A stretch of 9,762 nucleotides of DNA. It comes from DATCSE01 sp036568605 (GTDB taxonomy: Bacteria > Pseudomonadota > Gammaproteobacteria > Burkholderiales > Burkholderiaceae_C). This document shows positions 1-6,664 of this stretch, in pieces. The position numbers were made by a program, and so were the translations under genes. Within the stretch, counting starts at the first letter, position 1; each line of letters begins with the position of its first letter. Below the pieces are notes generated by a model. It worked only from the letters and a program-made list of their open reading frames with translations. It ran no database searches and was not told the DNA's origin. The DNA is taken from positions 1 through 9,762 of the forward strand of contig DATCSE010000159.1 in NCBI GenBank assembly GCA_036568605.1, read 5' to 3'.

Positions 1-1156
1 GCTCGGCCGGGACCAGCAGCGACACGAAGGCCCCGAGCCAGCCCGACGGCGGCGTGCGTGCGATCACCCACGCCAGTTGCTCGTCGTCGAGCGCGGGGCG
101 CGTGGCGCGCAGCTGAGCCTGCACCAGCGCGACGACGGGCCAGTCGCCGGAGCGCGGCAGGCTGCCCACGAGGGTGATGACGGCGTTGCCGACAACCTGA
201 TGCACGGGTGCGTCGGCAGGCAGTGAGTCAGCCCAGGCCTGGGCGTCGGCGAGGATGCGCGCGACCACTTGGCCGGTCTCGCCCTCGACGATGGGCTCGG
301 GGAGGACGAAGCGGCCCCCGGCCATCGGGCCGAGCTGGGCTCGCGCGGCGGCGAACGCCTCGTCTAACCCGCGCCTGGAAATCGATGCCGGGTCGTCGTT
401 GGAAGGGTCACCGTGGGCAGAGCCGTCGGCATCGGCGCTGCCGGTGGCCGCCCAGATCACGATCCGCGCCATGCGCTGGCGCGCCGGATCCGTGATCTGC
501 TCGGCCCGCGGCAGCATGGCCGTGAGGTGGGCATGCAGCGCGTCGGGCAGCGGCCGCATCGCGGCGATCTGCGCATATGGCTCGGCGGGCGAGCCGTAGA
601 AGATCGGCGGCTCGGGCTCCTGGCCCGTCAGGAAGCCATCGAGCCAACGGTACTCACCCAGGCGCGCCGCCGCCAGCGCGTGCCACAACCGCGCCGGTGA
701 CGAAGGCTCCGCCGGCGGCGCCGACAGGCGCGACAGGGGCACCTCGGCGCGCTCCAGCGGCATCGTGGCCAGGCCTTCGAAGGCCTGCCACCGGCCCGAG
801 GCCGCGTCGGCCAGAAGGCGGTCGATCTGCGACGTATCGCCGGCAAGCACCAGGGCATCGGACACGGCCGCACAGGCGGGATCGGCCGGATCGGCGGCGA
901 TCGCGCGCAGGCGGCGCCGCATCGACAGCAACGGCACGCGTGCGGCCAGCGCCAGCACCGCGCCGCGCTCGGGCGCGGGACTCGAGGACGGTCGCGCCGC
1001 CGCGGCCATCGTGCCTGCCAGCGCACGCCAGGCCTCCTCGCTGAGTGTCAATCGCGATGCGGTGTCGAGCGCCGCATGGCGTACGGCCGGATCGGGGTCC
1101 GTGCGGGCCACCTCGAGCAATGGCGCCACGGTGGCACTGTTCACGCGCTTCTTCAT
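1..1156 (-). CDS. HEAT-repeat-like protein, C-terminus cut by window edge
   Basis: Reading from ATG at 1156, the frame stays open for 385 codons to the left edge, so the C-terminus is missing. I do not recognise a named family. The protein is Ala/Leu/Arg-rich and looks helical. Residues 11-38 (PLLEVARTD, DPAVRHAALDTASRL) resemble a HEAT repeat, and further helical pairs follow. An acidic, Ser/Asp-rich linker lies at about residues 234-250. There is no signal peptide or membrane segment, so it is probably cytoplasmic. The start lies 10 nt after the stop of the TPR-CHAT gene with no strong Shine-Dalgarno, suggesting translational coupling. HEAT arrays usually act as scaffolds or binding surfaces; the coupling suggests a partner, regulator or substrate of the CHAT protease (inference). 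Gene reality is supported by the uninterrupted frame, its fit to the upstream stop and protein-like composition; function is uncertain. Confidence 0.8.
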   Translation of the reverse strand, partial: MKKRVNSATVAPLLEVARTDPDPAVRHAALDTASRLTLSEEAWRALAGTMAAAARPSSSPAPERGAVLALAARVPLLSMRRRLRAIAADPADPACAAVSDALVLAGDTSQIDRLLADAASGRWQAFEGLATMPLERAEVPLSRLSAPPAEPSSPARLWHALAAARLGEYRWLDGFLTGQEPEPPIFYGSPAEPYAQIAAMRPLPDALHAHLTAMLPRAEQITDPARQRMARIVIWAATGSADADGSAHGDPSNDDPASISRRGLDEAFAAARAQLGPMAGGRFVLPEPIVEGETGQVVARILADAQAWADSLPADAPVHQVVGNAVITLVGSLPRSGDWPVVALVQAQLRATRPALDDEQLAWVIARTPPSGWLGAFVSLLVPAE

Positions 1157-1166
1157 GGGGGCGGGC

Positions 1167-3521
1167 TCAACGGAAGTCGCCGGTGAGGCTGAATGCCGCC
1201 CACTGCCGAAGCGAGCCGGGGCTGTGATCGCCCTGCAGCAGTTCGAGCATCGTCTCGCGGAACGCTTTGCCACGCGACTGCTCGTCGTCGATCCAGCGCG
1301 CGTAGAAGCGCGTGAAGAACCTGGCGGCGGCCGCGGCGCTCACCTCCCAATGCGTGGAGATGAGGCTCGCGGCACCGGCCTGGATGAACGCCCAATCGAG
1401 CCCGAGGCTGTCGCCTGCGATGCCTTCCTTGGCCAGCCCGCTGACGCAGGCCATCATCGAGACGTGGCTGTTCGCGAGGTCCAGACCCGCTTCGAGGATG
1501 CCGGCGGGCGTGAGCTTGCCGGCATGCCGGCCGCTGTCGAGCCGGCCTTGCTCGGGCAGACCGTGGTCGTCGGCCAGCAGCAGGAATGAGTCGCGGTAGG
1601 GGTTGCCACCCTGCGGCGGAAACCATCCGTGGGCCGAGAAATGCACCACGCGATGGTCGAGCGCTTCGCGGGTCACCCCCGCGAGGGTGGCGTCGGCCAG
1701 GCGGATCGCGCGGCCTTCGAGGCCGTGCTCGGCCAGCCACTTCAACGGCGCATCCAGGTTCTTCAGGAAGAGGTCGGCGCCGGCGCCCTCGAGGTTGCTC
1801 TGCGTGGGCACCACGAAGCCGGTGAACGAGGCGGGTGCGGGGCCGGCGGCGTGGTCGAGCAGCCGCTGGAGGTGAAACGCAGAGTGCACGCGCGAGAGCG
1901 AGAAGTGGTCCAGCAGGATGCCGTCACCGAACGCCAGGTAGTGCAGCGGCACGTTGTTGAAGTCGTCGTCGGACGCGTAGCAGATGGGGTCGCCGGTCTG
2001 GAGCACGCCCTGGGTCAGGAGGTCCGCGAGCCAGGCGACCACCGGCGCGAGCTGCGTGGGCGGGGGCACGCCGGCCTGCCACTGCGCCGGATCGACGCGC
2101 TCGGCCGCGGCACGCAGCTCGGGCTCGCCGAGGGGGACCGGCGCCGGCGCATGAAGCGTGCCGTGCTTGCTCACCAGCACCGCGTAGACGCAGGACTCGT
2201 CGACGAAGAAGCTCAGGTAGTGGAACTGTTCGCGCTGCGTCAGCGCGGGCAGCTGGACCACGCCCCGGTAGGTGGCCGCGTCGTCCACCACGCTGCCGGA
2301 CGAGGCCGTGAGGCGGTCAGCGATGACGCGCCCCTTCGACGACTCGATGGCCTCGAGCAGTTCGGCCGTGCGGCCGCTCTTGTGCAACTGCTCGCACAGC
2401 GCGTTGAAGAGGTACCGGTAGGTGCTGAAGACGCCGCCGCGGCGCATCGGATCCTGGATGCCGCGGCGCAGGCGTTCGAGACTGCCGCGCAGCGCGATCA
2501 GCGCGTCGGCCGCCTCTCCCGGCTGCCCGAGGCGGTTGTTGCACAGGTAGATGCCCCAGAGCGCGTCGTTCTCGTGCTCGGCGATGCCGGCCTTTCGTGC
2601 CTCGACGAGGCTCTGCTCGAGCTCGCCGAGAGACTGCCGGATGGTGTCCCGGTCCGGCTTGCCGTGCACGAAGATGGCGGTGGCGTTGCGGATGCGGGCC
2701 CGCAGAGCGAGTTCGGAGCCGCCGCCGGCGCCGCGCGTCAGCAGCTGCTCGCCCTGACTCAGCAGGTCCAGCAAGCGCCGGTGCTGTGCGGGGTCGGCAG
2801 GGTCGAGGCGGTTGTTCGGATCGAGCTGCTCGCGCACCGCGGTGCCGAGTTCGCCCATGCCCCCGAGCTCGAGCATCTTGTTCAGCATGGCCTGCATGCT
2901 GGCCGCCTGTAGCTCGGCCGGTGCAGGCTGCCACTCGGAGCGGGTCTGCGTGGCGTCGGCGCGGTACTGGTCGACCCAGCGTTTGAGCCGCTGCGCTTCC
3001 ATGCCGTTGACCGGATCGTCGAGCAGCGCCTGATCGCGCAGCGCCGCCTCGGCGTCGTCGATGCGCCGGAGGTTGATCAGCGCTTCGGCGCGCAGCACCT
3101 TCAGCGTCGAGAGGTTCTCGCGCTCGTTCATCTGCTCGTAGAGCGGCAGGTAACGAGCGGTGGCGTCCAGCACATCGGCCGAGCGCCCGAGCTGCGCCAG
3201 CGCGCGCACGTGGTGGCAGGCCAGGCCCGACAGCGTCGTCGGCAGCAGCCCGTGATCGGGAACCGTACGTGCAACCTCGAGAGCGCGCTCGTGTGCCGCG
3301 TCGGCCAGCACGGCACCGATGTCGGGGTGGCTGCCGAAGCAGTACTCCTGGACCAGCGGCGTGATGGCCACGACCACCATGCCCGGGTTGCCAGACCCGA
3401 ACAGGTTCGCCGCACTGTCCTTGAAGCTGGCCGCAGGCAGCTGCGCAAGGAACGCCGCGCGTGCGGCGGGTGTTCCATTCCTCAGCAGCCCCAGCACCTG
3501 CTCTCTGGTGGGCAGCGCCAT
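1167..3521 (-). CDS. TPR-CHAT domain caspase-like protease
   Basis: A 784-residue protein of the CHAT (caspase HetF associated with TPRs) family, clan CD cysteine peptidases related to separase and caspases. Residues 1-60 form a short leading segment. About 100-400 are helical and TPR-like, ending in the ESSKGRVIADRL segment often seen just before CHAT domains. The CHAT domain spans about 430-784. Its DDDFNNVPLHYLAFGD strand region is at 518-533. The catalytic His is H631 in HFSAHG and the catalytic Cys is C692 in MMACVSG, so the dyad is intact. The late conserved segment GAASLISTHWEV is at 716-727. There is no signal peptide or membrane segment, so it should be cytoplasmic. ATG 3521 is chosen because AAGGAG sits 6 nt upstream; extending further would run into the TOPRIM gene. 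Relatives act as bacterial death or defence proteases, for example activating gasdermins or cleaving Csx30 in type III-E CRISPR. The substrate here is unknown. Confidence 0.9.
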   Translation of the reverse strand: MALPTREQVLGLLRNGTPAARAAFLAQLPAASFKDSAANLFGSGNPGMVVVAITPLVQEYCFGSHPDIGAVLADAAHERALEVARTVPDHGLLPTTLSGLACHHVRALAQLGRSADVLDATARYLPLYEQMNERENLSTLKVLRAEALINLRRIDDAEAALRDQALLDDPVNGMEAQRLKRWVDQYRADATQTRSEWQPAPAELQAASMQAMLNKMLELGGMGELGTAVREQLDPNNRLDPADPAQHRRLLDLLSQGEQLLTRGAGGGSELALRARIRNATAIFVHGKPDRDTIRQSLGELEQSLVEARKAGIAEHENDALWGIYLCNNRLGQPGEAADALIALRGSLERLRRGIQDPMRRGGVFSTYRYLFNALCEQLHKSGRTAELLEAIESSKGRVIADRLTASSGSVVDDAATYRGVVQLPALTQREQFHYLSFFVDESCVYAVLVSKHGTLHAPAPVPLGEPELRAAAERVDPAQWQAGVPPPTQLAPVVAWLADLLTQGVLQTGDPICYASDDDFNNVPLHYLAFGDGILLDHFSLSRVHSAFHLQRLLDHAAGPAPASFTGFVVPTQSNLEGAGADLFLKNLDAPLKWLAEHGLEGRAIRLADATLAGVTREALDHRVVHFSAHGWFPPQGGNPYRDSFLLLADDHGLPEQGRLDSGRHAGKLTPAGILEAGLDLANSHVSMMACVSGLAKEGIAGDSLGLDWAFIQAGAASLISTHWEVSAAAAARFFTRFYARWIDDEQSRGKAFRETMLELLQGDHSPGSLRQWAAFSLTGDFR

Positions 3522-3527
3522 CTTCGG

Positions 3528-3533
3528 CTCCTT
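3528..3533 (-). promoter_or_regulatory. Shine-Dalgarno fixing the TPR-CHAT start
   Basis: AAGGAG on the minus strand, 6 nt before ATG 3521. It decides between this start and in-frame upstream candidates at 3560 and 3851, neither of which has a comparable site. Confidence 0.8.
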
Positions 3534-3618
3534 CGAGTGTGGGGCGGCCCCTGCGAACATCGGAGACGCGCAACCGGTACACGGTACTTTGCGCCCGGGG
3601 GCGTGGGGCAGGCAACCG

Positions 3619-4290
3619 TCAACTTTGGGATGGGAGCTGGCATCGGTTTGCATTGCCCGCATCGCACAACGCCAGGTCGAGTGCACGAGGCACCCGGTCG
3701 AGGTCGAGCGCGTCGACGAGCAACGCGCCGTAGCGCACCTTGCGTCCGGCGCGAGTCCCGAGGAAGCGGCGCAGCTGGGCATGCAGGTCGCGGCCGCGCT
3801 GCCCGGGCTGGTCCTGGAAGCGGCGGAAGGATGCGAGATCACCCTCGGCATCCAGCACGCGCTCGACCGCCGCCGTGCCGAGCGCGCGAATCAGCTCGTC
3901 CTCCAGATCGGCATCGCAGGCATGAAAGCCGTGGTCCCCGGTGCCGGCGCCAATGACCACGCCGGCGCGCTCGAGGGACTGTCGTACGTGGCGGAGTTCA
4001 GCGATGTCGCACAGCCCGGCCAACTGCACGCCCAGGCCATGCGGACCCAACGCCTGCGCGAAGCGCTGCACATTCGTGGCCCCGCCGATCGGCATGACGA
4101 CGATGCCTTCGGCCTTCAAGTCGCGGCCGCGCCGTCGCGCCAACGCTTCGAGCGCCGCCTGGTCGCTCCAGCCTTCGACCAGGATCACCGCACGGGCCTG
4201 CGCCGCGCTCACCAGGCGACGCGCAGCGTCGGGGTCCAGCGGCGGGCGCGGGCCCGGCGTGCGCGGGGTCGTCGCATCAGAGCGCTTCAC
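3619..4290 (-). CDS. Stand-alone OLD-type TOPRIM domain protein
   Basis: A 223-residue soluble protein with TOPRIM signatures. Motif 1 is LVEGWSD (37-43) with acidic E39. A glycine-containing turn PIGGATN lies at 67-73. The acidic motif GLCDIAE (92-98) supplies D95 and E98, and a later acidic run DADLEDEL lies at 126-133. These resemble the TOPRIM of OLD-family nucleases, which uses acidic residues to bind metal for phosphodiester chemistry. The ABC-type ATPase of OLD proteins is absent: there is no Walker A and the whole protein is only TOPRIM-sized. I recall short stand-alone proteins of this type, especially from actinobacteria, usually labelled TOPRIM nucleotidyl transferase/hydrolase domain proteins. 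The start is GTG at 4290, preceded by GAGGG and lying 10 nt after the transporter stop. The protease gene follows after 97 nt. A nuclease or other nucleic-acid role is inferred from fold only. Confidence 0.85.
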   Translation of the reverse strand: MKRSDATTPRTPGPRPPLDPDAARRLVSAAQARAVILVEGWSDQAALEALARRRGRDLKAEGIVVMPIGGATNVQRFAQALGPHGLGVQLAGLCDIAELRHVRQSLERAGVVIGAGTGDHGFHACDADLEDELIRALGTAAVERVLDAEGDLASFRRFQDQPGQRGRDLHAQLRRFLGTRAGRKVRYGALLVDALDLDRVPRALDLALCDAGNANRCQLPSQS

Positions 4291-4300
4291 AGGCCCTCGG

Positions 4301-5254
4301 CTAGCGCACGTCGGCTCCGGCGATCGCCTCGACGCTCGATTGCGCCGTGTCTTGGTTGGCGTCGAGAAGCTCCCGCCCCGTCAGCCATGTGCCGAAGACG
4401 CCGCACGCGAAGATCGTTCCGATGCCCCAGAGAGACCATGCATCGGGCACATGCTTGAAGACCAGCCATCCGCCGAGCGCGGCGAACGGGATCTGGAGGT
4501 AGAGATAGGGTGTGAGCGTGGCCACCGGCGCACGGGTGTAGGCCACGATCAGGAAGAAGTGTCCCAGCGTCCCCAGAACTCCCATGAGACTCATCACCAG
4601 CCACATCCCGAGAGGCTGCTGTCTCCACGCGAGGGGAAGCGCGAGCGTCGTCAACGCCAGGCCTCCCAGCCCGGAATAGAAGTGGATCGTGCCCGGGGAA
4701 TCAACCTTCGCCAACGCACTGGTGAGCAACTGGAACGCGGTGCTGACGACGACGAGGAGGAGCGGCAGCAGCAACAACGGCTGGAAGATGCCTTGCCCGG
4801 GCTGCATGACCAGCAGGGTGCCCACGAAACCACCACCGACACAGGCCCCGCGAAGCCACGAAACCCGTTCACGCAACGCCAGGGCAGCCACGACGGTCAG
4901 CAACAGAGGCGTCAGCATCACGATGGCGGTGAACTCGCCGACGTGCATGTGGCCGAGGCTCAGGAACGCCAGTGCATTGCTCGCCACCAGCAGGAGCGCC
5001 CGCACGAGCTGCAGGCCAGGCCTTTCCGTGCGGAACAGCGCCGACCGCTGCCGGGGCCACAGGACCACCCCGGTGACCACGGCGTGGGTCAAGTACCGCA
5101 CCCAGACTGCCATGACGACCGGCACCGCGGAAGCCGCGATCTTCGACGAGGTGTCCAGGGCACCGAAGCACGCCACGGCTGCAAAGATGAACGCAACGCC
5201 GCCGCGTCCTCGGACGACGCTGCCCGGCACTGCCAGCGAAGAGATGGAGTTCAT
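4301..5254 (-). CDS. EamA/DMT-family inner-membrane transporter
   Basis: A 317-residue, very hydrophobic protein with about ten membrane segments in two homologous halves, as in drug/metabolite (DMT) superfamily permeases of the EamA type. The first half covers about 18-151, starting with GVAFIFAAVACFGALD and including GEFTAIVMLTPLLLTVVAAL. The second half covers about 160-293, including FYSGLGGLALTTLALPLAW and TPYLYLQIPFAALGGWLVF. Length matches the family (about 300). Substrate cannot be predicted; family members export amino acids, metabolites or drugs, or import S-adenosylmethionine. ATG 5254 is chosen because it leaves a short leader before the first helix, although no clear Shine-Dalgarno is visible. 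An in-frame start at 5353 would add 33 polar residues. It is first in a same-strand run with the TOPRIM gene 10 nt downstream, so read-through is likely, but a functional link is unclear. Confidence 0.9.
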   Translation of the reverse strand: MNSISSLAVPGSVVRGRGGVAFIFAAVACFGALDTSSKIAASAVPVVMAVWVRYLTHAVVTGVVLWPRQRSALFRTERPGLQLVRALLLVASNALAFLSLGHMHVGEFTAIVMLTPLLLTVVAALALRERVSWLRGACVGGGFVGTLLVMQPGQGIFQPLLLLPLLLVVVSTAFQLLTSALAKVDSPGTIHFYSGLGGLALTTLALPLAWRQQPLGMWLVMSLMGVLGTLGHFFLIVAYTRAPVATLTPYLYLQIPFAALGGWLVFKHVPDAWSLWGIGTIFACGVFGTWLTGRELLDANQDTAQSSVEAIAGADVR

Positions 5255-5289
5255 GTTGTTCGCGCAACCCGCGCCACGCGAGTGTTGAA

Positions 5290-5312
5290 CTTGTGGCGTA
5301 CTCTGACACAAG
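5290..5312. promoter_or_regulatory. Inverted repeat CTTGTG-N11-CACAAG, possible operator
   Basis: Perfect 6-bp arms separated by 11 bp, in the 140-bp gap between the divergent transporter (start 5254) and acetyltransferase (start 5395) genes. It lies 36 bp upstream of the transporter start, where an operator or promoter element would be expected. No cognate regulator is adjacent, and a 6-bp inverted repeat can arise by chance. Confidence 0.3.
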
Positions 5313-5329
5313 GGCTTGGCCGCCGCCGA

Positions 5330-5359
5330 TTGACCGCCCCCAGCATGCTTCACCAGAAT
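5330..5359 (+). promoter_or_regulatory. Possible sigma-70 promoter for the acetyltransferase
   Basis: TTGACC (5330-5335), an 18-bp spacer and CAGAAT (5354-5359), matching the -35 and -10 consensus at 5/6 and 4/6. The predicted start of transcription is near 5366, leaving a leader of about 29 nt before ATG 5395. The -10 match is modest. Confidence 0.35.
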
Positions 5360-5394
5360 GGCTAGCTCCCATCCCTGGCCACGGACCTCTGCCG

Positions 5395-5949
5395 ATGACG
5401 CTGCTGACCACGAGTCGACTCCGATTGGAGCCCTTCGCCGAGGGCCATCTTGCCGGCTTGAACAAGATGAACTCCGATCCGGAGGTGATGCGCTATCTCG
5501 CGGCGGGCCGGCCCGAGACGCTAGAAGAAACCCGCGCGATCATCGAGCGCGTGATGAAGCGCTGGGCAGAGGTCGGCTATTCGTGGTGGGCGCTCGTCGA
5601 GCGGGAGACCGACGAGGTCGTGGGCGCAGGCGCCGTTCAGAATCTGCGGCGAGAAGCGACCGCGCTACCCGACTTGGCGTGTCCACTGGAGATCGGATGG
5701 AGGCTGCGGCGCGATCGTTGGGGGCTGGGCCTGGCCGTGGAGGCCGCGCGATCCATGGGGGATTTCGCGTTCGAGGAATTGAATGCACCAGGACTCCTGG
5801 CCGTTTGCGATCCGGCCAACACCGCATCGGCGAACGTGATGAAGCGCCTCGGGATGCAGGAGGCCGGCATTCAACGCTGGTATGGCAAGGACTTGCTTAC
5901 CTACCGCATCGGGGCCGAGCAGTGGCGCAGCGCCCGCGCTCCGCGTTGA
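5395..5949 (+). CDS. GNAT N-acetyltransferase, RimJ/RimL type
   Basis: A 184-residue cytoplasmic enzyme of the GNAT superfamily, Acetyltransf_3 style, transferring acetyl from acetyl-CoA to an amine. The N-terminus TSRLRLEPFAEGHLAGL (6-22) followed by NSDPEVMRYL (26-35) is the classic RimJ/RimL-like opening. The acetyl-CoA pyrophosphate-binding motif A is at 108-114 (RWGLGLA, with G110 and G112) after EIGWRL. The closing motif NTASANVMKRLGM (142-154) is typical of the family and helps bind CoA. ATG 5395 is preferred because it precedes the conserved TSRLRL directly; a GTG at 5293 would add 34 Pro-rich residues without family character. The acceptor cannot be predicted: ribosomal-protein N-termini, small molecules and antibiotics are all possible. 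It diverges from the transporter and converges on the TetR gene, apparently as a single-gene unit. Confidence 0.9.
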   Translation: MTLLTTSRLRLEPFAEGHLAGLNKMNSDPEVMRYLAAGRPETLEETRAIIERVMKRWAEVGYSWWALVERETDEVVGAGAVQNLRREATALPDLACPLEIGWRLRRDRWGLGLAVEAARSMGDFAFEELNAPGLLAVCDPANTASANVMKRLGMQEAGIQRWYGKDLLTYRIGAEQWRSARAPR

Positions 5950-5970
5950 TGCAGCACAAGAACTTTTCAA

Positions 5971-5982
5971 GGCTGCGCAGCC
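5971..5982. terminator. Short palindrome between convergent genes, weak terminator candidate
   Basis: GGCTGCGCAGCC is a perfect 12-bp palindrome in the 45-bp gap between the convergent acetyltransferase and TetR genes. Read on the minus strand it is followed by TTGAAAAGTTCTT, which is only partly T-rich. On the plus strand no T-run follows. A hairpin would have about 4 bp and a 4-nt loop, so termination activity is doubtful. Confidence 0.25.
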
Positions 5983-5994
5983 GCTCCAGCGCGT

Positions 5995-6597
5995 TCAGCG
6001 TCCGTACGCCGCCATGAACACTGCCACGGCGCGCTCGACCATCTGCTTGATTCTCTGACGCGTGGGCGGCAGCATCGCGCCCATCAGCAGAGGCTCGTGA
6101 GCCTCCGCCCCGAGCAAGGCCATCAAGTGCTGGGCCGCGACGGACGCATCGGCCTGCTGCAGCCGGCCCGCGGCCATCTCGGCCTGTAGATAGGCCTGCA
6201 CCTGGTCTTGCCCGCGCTTCGGGCCGAGCTCGAAGAACCCGCGGCCGATGTCGGATTGCCCGGCCTGCGCTACCACGATGCGGTACCCGCCCACCGCCTC
6301 GGGCGAGCAGATGAACGCGAGGAACTTTTCGCCGAAGCGGCGCAGCACGTCCACCACATCGTCGCGGCCCGGCACCAGCTCGTCGAATGCGGGGCTGAGG
6401 TGACGGTCGCCCATGTGCTTGACCACGTCGAGCAAGAGCTGCTGCTTGGACGAGAAGTAGCCGTACAGCGTCACCTTCGATCCGCCGACCCGCGCGGCGA
6501 TCTCGTCCATGGACGCACGCTCGTAACCCAACTCCTGGAACACCTTGGCGGCAACCTCCAGGATCGCCTCGCGCTTGGCTTCTGTCTTGACTCTCAT
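5995..6597 (-). CDS. TetR/AcrR-family repressor of the adjacent RND efflux operon
   Basis: A 200-residue one-component regulator. The N-terminal TetR DNA-binding domain covers about residues 8-55, with a helix-turn-helix in MDEIAARVGGSKVTLYGYF (30-48). The rest is an all-helical ligand and dimer domain resembling the AefR-like TetR C-terminal family (inference from style). ATG 6597 is chosen over in-frame ATG 6627 because the predicted minus-strand promoter would start transcription near 6619, downstream of 6627. No strong Shine-Dalgarno precedes 6597. The gene is divergent from the RND operon and two matching palindromes lie in the gap, one on each promoter, so it most likely represses both the pump and itself. 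By analogy with AcrR and TtgR, binding of a pump substrate would relieve repression. The ligand is unknown. Confidence 0.92.
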   Translation of the reverse strand: MRVKTEAKREAILEVAAKVFQELGYERASMDEIAARVGGSKVTLYGYFSSKQQLLLDVVKHMGDRHLSPAFDELVPGRDDVVDVLRRFGEKFLAFICSPEAVGGYRIVVAQAGQSDIGRGFFELGPKRGQDQVQAYLQAEMAAGRLQQADASVAAQHLMALLGAEAHEPLLMGAMLPPTRQRIKQMVERAVAVFMAAYGR

Positions 6598-6610
6598 GGG
6601 GCCATGTTTT

Positions 6611-6626
6611 TGAACTAGTAAGTTCA
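6611..6626. promoter_or_regulatory. TetR operator 1, at the repressor promoter
   Basis: TGAACT-AGTA-AGTTCA: perfect 6-bp arms around a 4-bp centre. The last base is shared with the -10 box of the minus-strand promoter, and the site covers its predicted start of transcription. Both arms are identical to those of the second copy at 6664-6679. Binding here would give autorepression. Confidence 0.85.
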
Positions 6627-6654
6627 TTATTGCTTGACAAGACCTGGGTGTCAA
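6626..6654 (-). promoter_or_regulatory. Promoter of the TetR repressor gene
   Basis: On the minus strand: TTGACA (6654-6649, 6/6), a 17-bp spacer, then AATAAT (6631-6626, 5/6). The predicted start of transcription is near 6619, giving a leader of about 22 nt to ATG 6597. The -10 box abuts operator 1. Confidence 0.75.
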
Positions 6655-6664
6655 CGCTTATACT
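6634..6664 (+). promoter_or_regulatory. Promoter of the RND efflux operon
   Basis: TTGACA (6634-6639, 6/6) and TATACT (6659-6664, 5/6) with a 19-bp spacer. Shifted -10 readings TTATAC or CTTATA would give 18 or 17 bp. The predicted start of transcription is near 6671, inside operator 2, leaving a leader of about 38 nt to ATG 6709. This promoter overlaps the divergent repressor promoter almost completely. Confidence 0.72.

Noticed and set aside
1629..2912. 427-codon plus-strand and overlapping 432-codon minus-strand frames within the CHAT gene
   Set aside because: Both are alternative frames of the TPR-CHAT gene, whose own frame contains catalytic motifs.
3522..3618. Possible separate promoter or terminator between the TOPRIM and CHAT genes
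   Set aside because: A minus-strand TTGACG lies at the end of the TOPRIM gene and a short CGCCC/GGGCG stem is nearby. No -10 box at proper spacing and no T-run follow, so neither element can be supported.
3522..3851. Upstream extension of the TPR-CHAT protein to 3851
   Set aside because: It would overlap the TOPRIM gene in another frame and lacks a ribosome binding site, whereas ATG 3521 has AAGGAG at ideal spacing.
1..4290. Gasdermin or CRISPR type III-E partner for the CHAT protease
   Set aside because: No gene in the window resembles a gasdermin, Cas protein or CRISPR array. The HEAT-like partner has no membrane-insertion features or C-terminal inhibitory tail visible within the part present.
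3941..5365. 474-codon plus-strand open frame opposite the transporter and part of the TOPRIM gene
   Set aside because: The product is extremely Arg/Gln/His-rich without domains, while the minus strand encodes a clear multi-helix transporter.
5293..5394. GTG start at 5293 for the acetyltransferase
   Set aside because: It adds 34 Pro-rich residues before the conserved RimJ/RimL-like opening and would place the start inside the inverted repeat, upstream of the candidate promoter.
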